From assembly GCA_947628795.1 (NCBI GenBank), contig CANRBF010000008.1, positions 82,383-146,382 on the forward strand: a stretch of DNA of 64,000 bases, read 5' to 3'. This DNA is from an uncultured Monoglobus sp. Its GTDB lineage: Bacteria > Bacillota > Clostridia > Monoglobales > Monoglobaceae. Below the pieces are notes generated by a model, which was not told the origin of the DNA, ran no database searches, and saw only the letters and a list, made by a program, of their open reading frames with translations. The position numbers and the translations under genes were made by a program. The stretch's first letter is position 1; each line of letters begins with the position of its first letter. Of the stretch, positions 50,450 through 57,402 are shown piece after piece.

Positions 50450-50494
50450 CTGATTAAATAGGGTTTGTCGAGCCGTAAGACGGTATTTAATCAG
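50450..50494 (+). other. Perfect intergenic hairpin between the two ligase genes
   Basis: CTGATTAAATA and TATTTAATCAG form an 11-bp perfect stem enclosing a 23-nt insert with its own GTC/GAC pairing. No U tract follows. It starts 4 bp after the first ligase stop codon and ends 13 bp before the AGGAGG of the second, so it may set the expression ratio of the two genes. Confidence 0.55.
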
Positions 50495-50518
50495 TGGTTA
50501 CTTAGGAGGTTATTAGAC

Positions 50519-51745
50519 TTGTATTTGGATAATGAATATATATTTGACGGTCATTTCGGCTTGGAACGCGAGACGCTGCGCGTGACATCCGACGGCTCTC
50601 TTGCGGGGACTCCGCACCCTTTCGCGGATAACGAACATCTCGACCGCGATTTTTGTGAAAATCAGCTTGAGATCATCACTCCGGTGTGCGGCAGCATAGA
50701 CTCGCTTATGACCGCTCTGAAACATTTTGACGATTATGTGAAGATCACGCTTTTAAAGTCCGGCGAATACATATGGCTGTGCAGCAATCCGCCGCGCATC
50801 AATTCCGAGCGAGACATTCCCATCGCCGAGTTCGGAGGCGCGAAGGAATTTAAACATAATTACCGCGTAAATCTTGAACGCCGCTACGGAAAACGGCTTA
50901 TGCTGTATTCGGGAATACACTTTAACTTTTCTTTTTCGGAAAAGCTGCTTCGATCACTGTGCGGCGGCGCGCATGATTACAACGCCTTCAAAAACGCGCT
51001 TTATTTCCGCTTATCGAAGCAAGTGTACCGTTACAGCTGGCTGCTTGTGCTCCTGACCGCGGCAAGTCCCGTTTATGATAAGTCCTTAGACGGCGACGGT
51101 CTGTCCGGCAGCGCCTTTGACGGGTATGCTTCCATGCGCTGCGGCGAGCGCGGCTACTGGAATGAATTTACGCCGATACTTGATTATACGGATCTGAGCT
51201 CATATATAAGCTCAGTAAACAATTATGTGGACAAGGGCATGCTGTTCTCGCCCGGCGAATTGTATCTTCCCGTTCGCTTAAAACCGCGTTCGGGCAGCGG
51301 TCTTGATTCTCTTATCAAAGACGGCGTGGACCATATTGAGCTTCGTATGTTTGACTTAAATCCTCTGTCGCCTTTGGGGATATGCCGCGCGGATTTGGAA
51401 TTTGCGCACTATTTTTTGATTTACCTTTTATCGCTGCCGGACTTTGAGTTTACAAGCGCGCTTCAGGAAACAGCGGTGAAGAATTATAAGGCCGCGGCAA
51501 GATACGATCTGTCGGAGATAACAATAAACAGTTATAGCGCAAAAGATGCCGCGTTGGGGATCCTTAATGATATGAGCTGTTACTTTAAGGATTTTAAAAG
51601 GGTGCTCGAAATAATAGATTTTCAGAAGAGCAAAATAATTAAAAATGAGCGCTACAATGTCAGAGTATATAATAAGTTACACGGGGATTTCCAAAGCGAG
51701 ATGCTCAGAATTACAAAACTGTACGGAGGTGAGAGCAATGTGTGA
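50519..51745 (+). CDS. gshA: Glutamate-cysteine ligase (GshA-type)
   Basis: A 408-residue protein starting at TTG, chosen because AGGAGG lies 9 bases upstream. A frame reaching back to 50465 crosses the hairpin. HFGLERETLRVTSDGSLAGT is the classic GshA/GshF N-terminal motif, with DFCENQLEIITP and YSGIHFNFSF following and HIELRMFDLNPLSPLGI near residue 285. It is shorter than E. coli GshA (518) and has no ATP-grasp GshB part. The end overlaps the amidotransferase start by 8 bases. Confidence 0.87.
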   Translation: MYLDNEYIFDGHFGLERETLRVTSDGSLAGTPHPFADNEHLDRDFCENQLEIITPVCGSIDSLMTALKHFDDYVKITLLKSGEYIWLCSNPPRINSERDIPIAEFGGAKEFKHNYRVNLERRYGKRLMLYSGIHFNFSFSEKLLRSLCGGAHDYNAFKNALYFRLSKQVYRYSWLLVLLTAASPVYDKSLDGDGLSGSAFDGYASMRCGERGYWNEFTPILDYTDLSSYISSVNNYVDKGMLFSPGELYLPVRLKPRSGSGLDSLIKDGVDHIELRMFDLNPLSPLGICRADLEFAHYFLIYLLSLPDFEFTSALQETAVKNYKAAARYDLSEITINSYSAKDAALGILNDMSCYFKDFKRVLEIIDFQKSKIIKNERYNVRVYNKLHGDFQSEMLRITKLYGGESNV

Positions 51746-52505
51746 ATTGTTGGGGTTTAGCTCTAAAGCTCCCGCGGATGTTCGGGAATATCTTAAAGTT
51801 TTTTACAGTCACAGCGTCCGCCACCCTCACGGCTGGGGACTTATGCGCGAAAAACACGGACGGACCGAAATAATAAAAGAGCCGGTATGCGCGCTGCAAA
51901 GCGCGGTTATAGACAAAATCGTGCGCGAGACCGAGCCGCAGACACTGATGCTCGCTCATATCAGACTTGCGACCGTCGGCGCGATAAAACACGACAACTG
52001 CCACCCGTACACAGGCCTTGACGCGTCGGGAAGGCGCTGGACGCTTATTCATAACGGAACAATCTATTCGGGCACAGAGCTTATGAAGTATTTATCCGCG
52101 CAGTCGGGCGATACCGATTCGGAGCGCATATTTTTGTATTTGCTCGACGAAATAAACAGCGCGATCACCCAAAACGGCGCGCCGCTGTCTATCGCTCAAA
52201 GATGCGAGATCGCGGATAAACTGGCGGTTACGCTTTCACCGAGAAATAAGCTGAATTTTATGATTTCCGACGGTGAATTATTGTATGTTCACAAAAACAT
52301 GAGCAATACGCTGTCATATAAAAAAACAGAAAACGGTTTAATTTTTGCGACATCGCCGCTTGACAGCGACGGCTGGGAGCCGTTCCCCATGACGCAAATG
52401 AACATATTTAAAGACGGCAAGCGCGTATTTGAGGGAACAAACCATAAGCATGAATTTATACCGACGCTCGAATATATCACGGCCCTTGACGCTATGAACA
52501 TATAG
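51738..52505 (+). CDS. Class II (Ntn) glutamine amidotransferase, EgtC/YafJ-like
   Basis: A 255-residue protein beginning MCELLGFSSKAP, so Cys2 becomes the N-terminal nucleophile. HPHGWGLMREKHG, LAHIRLATVGAIKHDNCHPY and WTLIHNGTIYSG are the conserved Ntn loops. There is no synthetase domain. EgtC of this family removes a gamma-glutamyl group in ergothioneine synthesis, and the overlap with a gamma-glutamyl ligase suggests a make-then-remove gamma-glutamyl step here. The ATG has GGAGGTGAGAG upstream. Confidence 0.85.
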   Translation: MCELLGFSSKAPADVREYLKVFYSHSVRHPHGWGLMREKHGRTEIIKEPVCALQSAVIDKIVRETEPQTLMLAHIRLATVGAIKHDNCHPYTGLDASGRRWTLIHNGTIYSGTELMKYLSAQSGDTDSERIFLYLLDEINSAITQNGAPLSIAQRCEIADKLAVTLSPRNKLNFMISDGELLYVHKNMSNTLSYKKTENGLIFATSPLDSDGWEPFPMTQMNIFKDGKRVFEGTNHKHEFIPTLEYITALDAMNI

Positions 52506-52544
52506 GCGTCAAAGGGCTGTTTTATATGTTGTATACCGTAATCG

Positions 52545-52760
52545 TTATCCTCTCACAAAGCCGCCGCTGTATTCCGCGTTGATCTCCGCTATTTCCTTCT
52601 CTCCCTCAATATACGGACGATAAATTTCGTCCACTCTGCCGCCTCCCAAATTGTCGCATCCGTTGCAGAACTCACATTCACCGCCGCAAAACGACAACGC
52701 GCGGCTGACGATTTTTTCGCGTTCTTCTCTCGTTGTGTCCTTTACAAGAATTGATCTCAT
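52545..52760 (-). CDS. Small conserved Cys-rich protein
   Basis: A 71-residue protein beginning MRSILVKDTTREEREKIVSR. The middle has FCGGECEFCNGCDNLGGGRV (four Cys that could bind a metal), and it ends IEGEKEIAEINAEYSGGFVRG. I recognise it as a family common in gut Clostridia and relatives, with no known function. It is monocistronic and convergent with the amidotransferase gene. Confidence 0.65.
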   Translation of the reverse strand: MRSILVKDTTREEREKIVSRALSFCGGECEFCNGCDNLGGGRVDEIYRPYIEGEKEIAEINAEYSGGFVRG

Positions 52761-52928
52761 AATATGTCCGCCTCCGTAATATCTATATTTAATCCCTGCC
52801 CTTATTATAGTGCTTTACCGCTAAATCAGTCAATATCCCGGTGCGTATTGATCATATGAAAATTTTTTAATTTTTTTCGATTGCTCTTGATTGTGATATT
52901 AAGTTTTAACTGCTCGATAAACTGGAAT

Positions 52929-53501
52929 TTAATAATCTAACAGTCTGCCATAGTCATTCCATTCGCCAAACATTTTACCTTGTCTGGTCTCCTTGATTAA
53001 GTGCGCCAACATTTGATCGTACATCTCTGGGTTTCGTTTCTTATAGAAGGCGATATTTCCCGCTCGCACCCTTTGGTATAAATGAGGAAATGATTTGAAC
53101 TTTGACCACGCCCGTGCAGCCTTCAGCGCCGCCTCAATATCAGGGTCAATATGAAAACTGCGAATCCCCATAGCAGGGAGGACTGCTCTTCCCGCATCAG
53201 TCATCAGACCTAAAGCGTCCAGTCTGCGAACACGCTCCTTGTTTAGTTCTGTCCACTTGCTCCCCTTTTTACGGGGTGTAAAGCGCTGCAACCTCTTTCC
53301 GTCAATGATTCGGTGGGTGCTGTCTATCCAACCATAGCAAAGCGCTTCTTCCACAGCATCAATATACCAAAAGTGGGTGTCATCAACAGGCTTCCCACGC
53401 TTTACATTAACCCAGCATTCTGTCTCTTGTTCTGAATAAACACTGAGCCATTCACGAAATGATTTGCGGCAATCGACTTGTAAAATATTTTTATACTCCA
53501 T
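52929..53501 (-). CDS. YdeI/OmpD-associated family protein
   Basis: A 190-residue soluble protein. FWYIDAVEEALCYGWIDSTH, RFTPRKKGSKWTELNKERVR and the C-terminal half (FPHLYQRVRAGNIAFYKKRN) are the family pattern. The molecular function is not established, and such genes are often accessory. On its 3' side (52880-52926) lies sequence related to the repeated terminator segments at 1884 and 3463. Upstream it carries the repeated promoter-box core. Confidence 0.82.
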   Translation of the reverse strand: MEYKNILQVDCRKSFREWLSVYSEQETECWVNVKRGKPVDDTHFWYIDAVEEALCYGWIDSTHRIIDGKRLQRFTPRKKGSKWTELNKERVRRLDALGLMTDAGRAVLPAMGIRSFHIDPDIEAALKAARAWSKFKSFPHLYQRVRAGNIAFYKKRNPEMYDQMLAHLIKETRQGKMFGEWNDYGRLLDY

Positions 53502-53518
53502 TCCTTACTTGACCTCGC

Positions 53519-53566
53519 TAAATTTCGATTTATCGCTCTGTCCGCCTATGGAATGATTATACCAAA
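53519..53566 (-). promoter_or_regulatory. Shared accessory-gene promoter box, distant copy
   Basis: On the minus strand GGTATAATCATTCCATAGGC is followed by GGACAGAGCGATAAATCGAA. The TATAAT-ATTCCATA-CAGAG-CGATAAATCG order matches the boxes near 2634, 3789 and 4938, about 49 kb away. Confidence 0.5.
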
Positions 53567-53756
53567 TCAATGCGTTTGATTGATTGTTTTCGATAATTAT
53601 TTCCTGTATTATAACACACCCAAAAGCGAAAATCAATCTCTTAATAAAAATCTGGGCAGCCATAACGGATCGGAATTTTTATATAATCCGCTTGCATAAC
53701 CGTTTCATATGCGATAGAATATATATGCTTTTTTAAATTTGAAATGAGATGCTTTT

Positions 53757-54056
53757 GTGTTTAAAAACCCATATGGCGGTGTTATGTCGCCGCTAACGCC
53801 GAGGGATTGGATGAACAGCTTTTGCAAGCGCGAGGGAATAAGGTATGTGACACCGCATTCGTTCCGTCACTTATGCGCTTCGATTATGATAGAGTCGGGA
53901 GCGAGCGTTAAAACGGTTCAGGCGTGCATGGGTCACAGCGACGCGAACACTACGCTCAACATTTACGCCCATGCATTTTCAAAAGCGCAGGCGTTGGCAA
54001 GCGAACTCATCACCATAGACTGCACCATCGGCATAATTATACATTTTAGACAGTAA
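53757..54056 (+). pseudogene. Truncated tyrosine recombinase (integrase) remnant
   Basis: About 99 residues of the catalytic C-terminus remain: TPHSFRHLCASIMIESGA with H-x-x-R, CMGHSDANTTLNIYAHAF with the GH and the nucleophile tyrosine. The N-terminal DNA-binding half and the first catalytic Arg are missing, so it is inactive. The last 20 residues run into unrelated sequence. It lies just before the CRISPR-Cas locus and suggests past integration of a mobile element here. Confidence 0.8.
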
Positions 54057-54197
54057 TGCGGCAAGTTGCCGCCCGTCGACATATGGATCCGACAACTCGA
54101 CGACTCGCCAAAAGTCGTGTTTAAGTAATATTTTCATGAACAATTTTTTGTATATGAAACGTGCTATAATAAAATCAAACACGGCGCATAAACCGTG

Positions 54198-54226
54198 TTG
54201 ACATTTTGACGCGACTGCGATATAAT
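54198..54226 (+). promoter_or_regulatory. Promoter of the crRNA-like RNA
   Basis: TTGACA at 54198-54203 and TATAAT at 54221-54226, spacer 17 bp. Transcription should begin near 54233, about 20 nt before the first degenerate repeat. Confidence 0.85.
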
Positions 54227-54232
54227 ATAACT

Positions 54233-54345
54233 GTTCCTTTTTAAAGGATCAGCCGCACTTCAAAAATAGTGCGTGAGTTGAAATTTTAGAAATTATTATG
54301 TTGTTGTCGCGTCTCCGTAAAGGGGACGCGTGAGTTTTTATTTCA
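54233..54345 (+). ncRNA. crRNA-like RNA with two degenerate CRISPR repeats (CreR/CreA-like)
   Basis: First degenerate repeat at 54252-54284: stem CGCAC/GTGCG, then TGAGTTGAAAT, differing from the array's 11-nt repeat tail only at the last base. Spacer-like segment of 21 nt at 54285-54305. Second degenerate repeat at 54306-54340: stem CGCGTCTCC/GGGGACGCG, then TGAGTTTTTAT. The spacer-like segment matches the reverse strand of 54453-54473, in the cas3 leader, at 17 of 21 positions. The first 11 match without a gap, mismatches fall at 12, 18, 19 and 21, and the PAM is CTC. It is likely processed by Cas5 and used by Cascade to repress cas transcription. Confidence 0.75.
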
Positions 54346-54414
54346 CGTTATTTATCAAAAAAACAGCCCTGCGGAAAATAAAAAGCGGAATAACAAAAAT
54401 TTCTAAAAAAAGAC

Positions 54415-54490
54415 TTGACATAATATAACATCTGTGCTATTATCAATTTACACATTACATATTAATTTCTAAAGAGGTGATAAACAAACA
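54415..54490 (+). promoter_or_regulatory. cas operon promoter and crRNA-like target site
   Basis: TTGACA at 54415-54420 and TATTAT at 54438-54443 (17-bp spacer). The predicted Cascade target covers 54453-54473, with the PAM complement GAG at 54474-54476. It lies between the start of transcription and the AGAGGTGAT ribosome site of cas3. A weaker second match of 10 bp lies at 54398-54407, upstream of the -35 box. Confidence 0.75.
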
Positions 54491-56668
54491 ATGTCTGAAA
54501 ATTCAAATAACTACATAGCGCACACATCGGATGACGGCAGGGTGCAGAGCGTCAAGGAACATCTCACGCAAACGGCCGAGCTTTGCCGCGACAACGCTTT
54601 GCCGGAATTTAAAGAGCTCGCAGGGTGCTGCGGTCTGTATCACGACTTAGGGAAGTACTCGCCCGAGTTTCAGAAGTATATTCGGGGCTCGGGCGGAAAG
54701 GTTGAGCACGCGCGTTTCGGCGCATCCCGCATTATCAATAACTGCAAAACATCATATGCCGCGATGCTTGCCTATTGCGTTTGCGGACATCACGCGGGAC
54801 TGCCGGACGGCGGCGTCAGGAACGACAATCCCGAGCAGCCGACTTTAAACGGCATGTTGAAAAGGGAGCCTTATGACTGCTCCGGATTTGACAAAGAGAT
54901 AGGCGATCGGTTCCCGGACGATCCTCTGTTTGAGAAGTTAAAAAATTTGCCGGATAATAAAGAGGTGATTGAGGTTTATACGTTCCTTACGAGGTATCTT
55001 TACTCATGCCTCACCGACGCCGACTTTATTGACACAGAACGGTTCTGCGCTCCCGACGCCGAGCGAGGCCTTGACGGTGATTTTGCCGCCGCTTATAAAA
55101 AGGTCTGCACGAAACTTGACGGATTTAAATGCGAAACCGATCTGCAAAAGGCGCGGCGCGTCATTCAGGCGCAGGCCTATGACTGCGCGGAGAACAAGGA
55201 CGCCGATATATACATGCTTGACATGCCCACCGGCAGCGGAAAAACCTTGTGCAGCATAAAAGCGGCTCTGCGGCTGGCGATCAAAAACGACAAAAAGAGG
55301 ATCGTTTACATTATGCCGTACACAAGCATAATCGAGCAGACGGCGGAAGTCTTTGAGGATATATTCGGAAGCTCGCTGCCTGTCTTGCAGCACCATTCAA
55401 ATTATGACTTTGACGACCCCGAAAAGACAGCCGACGAGAGCGGAACAACGAGCGAAAAACTTAAAAAGACCTGCGAAAACTATGACGCGCCTTTGATAAT
55501 AACCACCAACGTGCAGTTTTTCGAGTCGCTATATCACAACAAAAGCAGCAGGCTCAGAAAGCTGCATAACCTCGCCGAGAGCATGCTGGTGTTTGACGAG
55601 ATACACGCCCTGCCCGCGGAATATATCCAGCCGTGTCTGCGCGGAATAGGATATATAACAAAGTATCTTCACTCAACCGCTATCCTTATGTCCGCGACAA
55701 TGCCCGACTACATGCGCTATGCCGAAAAATATATCCCGCAAAGCACAATTGAATACGCGGTTAAGGACAAGAGCCTTTTCGGGATTTTCGATAAATGCAA
55801 ATATCAATATATCGGAAAAAATGACTTAGGCTTAATAGCGGAAAAAGCGCTCGAGCAGGAAAACGCACTGGTGATAGTCAACAAGAAAAGCACTGTGAGA
55901 GAGCTCTACAACATATGCAAAAACTCGGCCGATCACGAGGTATACCACTTATCAACATACATGACGCCGGTCGACAGGTCGGATACCATAAGCAAAATAC
56001 GAGTGAGCCTTGATAACGGAACAAAGACCGTCGTGATATCGACTTCGCTTATCGAGGCGGGCGTTGACCTGGATTTCAAATCGGTATTTCGCGAGATCGC
56101 GGGGCTTGACAGCATAGTTCAGGCAGGCGGCCGCTGCAACCGCGAAGGCAGAATGAAATTCGGAAACGTGTTTGTGTTTGAGCTCGGGTCTTTGCACAGA
56201 GAGATCGCGGTCAAAGCAAATATAACAAGAAAGCTTTTTGAGGAATTCAAAAACGTTTCTTCCCAAGAGGCGGTGCAGGAGTATTATGACAGAATATTCG
56301 CCGTTTCGGATGACAAGATCGAAACCAACTCAATAACCGAACTGATGGGCGGAGATATGAGAGTCGCCGGGATACCTTTCAGGTCTTACGCGCAGAGGTT
56401 TAAGTTTATCGAAAAAGAGGCTTTAGGAATAATTATCCCGTGCGAGGAAAACGCCGAGCTTATAGAATCATTAAAATACGGCGCGGCCTCGGCTGTGAGA
56501 AAGCTGCAGCGATACTGCGCCTCGGTCAACAAATATGAGCTTGATGACATGATCGAAAGAGAAATCGCGCAAAATTTATACGGCGATGTGTATATGTTGT
56601 CCGCTCCCGATTATTACAGCAAAGAGACCGGACTTGATATAAAAAAAGAATTTGATTTAATCATATAA
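54491..56668 (+). CDS. cas3: CRISPR-associated helicase/nuclease Cas3 (type I-C)
   Basis: A 725-residue protein. The N-terminal HD nuclease has LYHDLGKYSPEF and CGHHAGLPDGG. The helicase follows, with Walker A MPTGSGKTLC, DEIH box (LVFDEIHALP), motif III MSATMP and motif VI QAGGRCNREG. It is recruited to Cascade-bound DNA to nick and degrade it. It is first in the operon, as usual for I-C. Start ATG follows AGAGGTGAT. Transcription is probably controlled by the crRNA-like RNA just upstream. Confidence 0.95.
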   Translation: MSENSNNYIAHTSDDGRVQSVKEHLTQTAELCRDNALPEFKELAGCCGLYHDLGKYSPEFQKYIRGSGGKVEHARFGASRIINNCKTSYAAMLAYCVCGHHAGLPDGGVRNDNPEQPTLNGMLKREPYDCSGFDKEIGDRFPDDPLFEKLKNLPDNKEVIEVYTFLTRYLYSCLTDADFIDTERFCAPDAERGLDGDFAAAYKKVCTKLDGFKCETDLQKARRVIQAQAYDCAENKDADIYMLDMPTGSGKTLCSIKAALRLAIKNDKKRIVYIMPYTSIIEQTAEVFEDIFGSSLPVLQHHSNYDFDDPEKTADESGTTSEKLKKTCENYDAPLIITTNVQFFESLYHNKSSRLRKLHNLAESMLVFDEIHALPAEYIQPCLRGIGYITKYLHSTAILMSATMPDYMRYAEKYIPQSTIEYAVKDKSLFGIFDKCKYQYIGKNDLGLIAEKALEQENALVIVNKKSTVRELYNICKNSADHEVYHLSTYMTPVDRSDTISKIRVSLDNGTKTVVISTSLIEAGVDLDFKSVFREIAGLDSIVQAGGRCNREGRMKFGNVFVFELGSLHREIAVKANITRKLFEEFKNVSSQEAVQEYYDRIFAVSDDKIETNSITELMGGDMRVAGIPFRSYAQRFKFIEKEALGIIIPCEENAELIESLKYGAASAVRKLQRYCASVNKYELDDMIEREIAQNLYGDVYMLSAPDYYSKETGLDIKKEFDLII

Positions 56669-56679
56669 AGGAGGACGAT

Positions 56680-57402
56680 ATGGCATACGGATTTAAAATT
56701 ATGATAAGCGGTGATTACGCGTGCTTCACGCGGCCTGAGATGAAAACTGAAAGGGTGAGCTATGACGTGCCGACGCCCGGAGCGATGGAAGGGCTTATCA
56801 AAAGCATCTATTGGAAGCCCGCGCTGCGGATCGTGGTGGACAAAATCATAGTGTTCAATCCTATCAAGTTTGTCAACATTCGCCGCAATGAAGTTAAAGA
56901 CAAGGTGAGCTTTTCAAACGTGAAAAAGCAGATGAAAGACGGCAAGCCGAGAGCGGAGATCTACACCAAGGAGAGCATAAGCCAGCGCGGCAGCATGATC
57001 CTCAAAGACGTTCTGTACGGCGTCGGTTTTCATTTTGAGCTCACCGGCATCAGGAGCGAGCATGACGACGAAAGCGAGGAAAAGCACTACAACATCATGC
57101 TCCGCAGATTAAAAAAGGGTCAGCATTTCAGACAGCCTGTTCTGGGCTGCAGCGAGTTTCCGACCGATAAGATCGAGCTTGTGGACGAGTTCCCGACAGA
57201 TCAAGTATCCGACAAATTAAGAGGCGACACCGATCTCGGCTTTATGCTCTACCACATGAAATTCCGCGACGGCGGCATTCCTAAGGACAACGATTGGGAG
57301 ACGCGAAAGTTTTCCGACAAGGCCGACGCGGTGTTCTATCGCCCGCACATGATCGACGGAGTGATAGACGTTGCGAAATACAAGGAGATGATGAAATGCT
57401 GA
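56680..57402 (+). CDS. cas5c: Cas5c (Cas5d) pre-crRNA endonuclease
   Basis: A 240-residue RAMP protein. In type I-C it replaces Cas6 and cuts the repeat RNA at the base of its stem, then caps the 5' handle. DYACFTRPEMKTERVSYDVP and TPGAMEGLIKSIYWKPALRI are typical Cas5d N-terminal motifs, and TKESISQRGSMILKDVLYGV follows in the middle. It overlaps cas8c by 7 bases. The ribosome site is AAGGAGG. Confidence 0.92.
   Translation: MAYGFKIMISGDYACFTRPEMKTERVSYDVPTPGAMEGLIKSIYWKPALRIVVDKIIVFNPIKFVNIRRNEVKDKVSFSNVKKQMKDGKPRAEIYTKESISQRGSMILKDVLYGVGFHFELTGIRSEHDDESEEKHYNIMLRRLKKGQHFRQPVLGCSEFPTDKIELVDEFPTDQVSDKLRGDTDLGFMLYHMKFRDGGIPKDNDWETRKFSDKADAVFYRPHMIDGVIDVAKYKEMMKC

Noticed and set aside
54252..54340. 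A second small CRISPR array
   Set aside because: The two repeat-like units differ strongly from each other and from the array repeat in the 5' half, and the interval is 21 nt instead of 33-36. A regulatory crRNA-like RNA explains it better.
57294..57395. Longer Cas8c beginning within cas5c
   Set aside because: The extension is an out-of-frame reading of cas5c and is Arg/Gly-rich. ATG 57396 has AAGGAG upstream and starts the known MLISALNDYYDIL motif.
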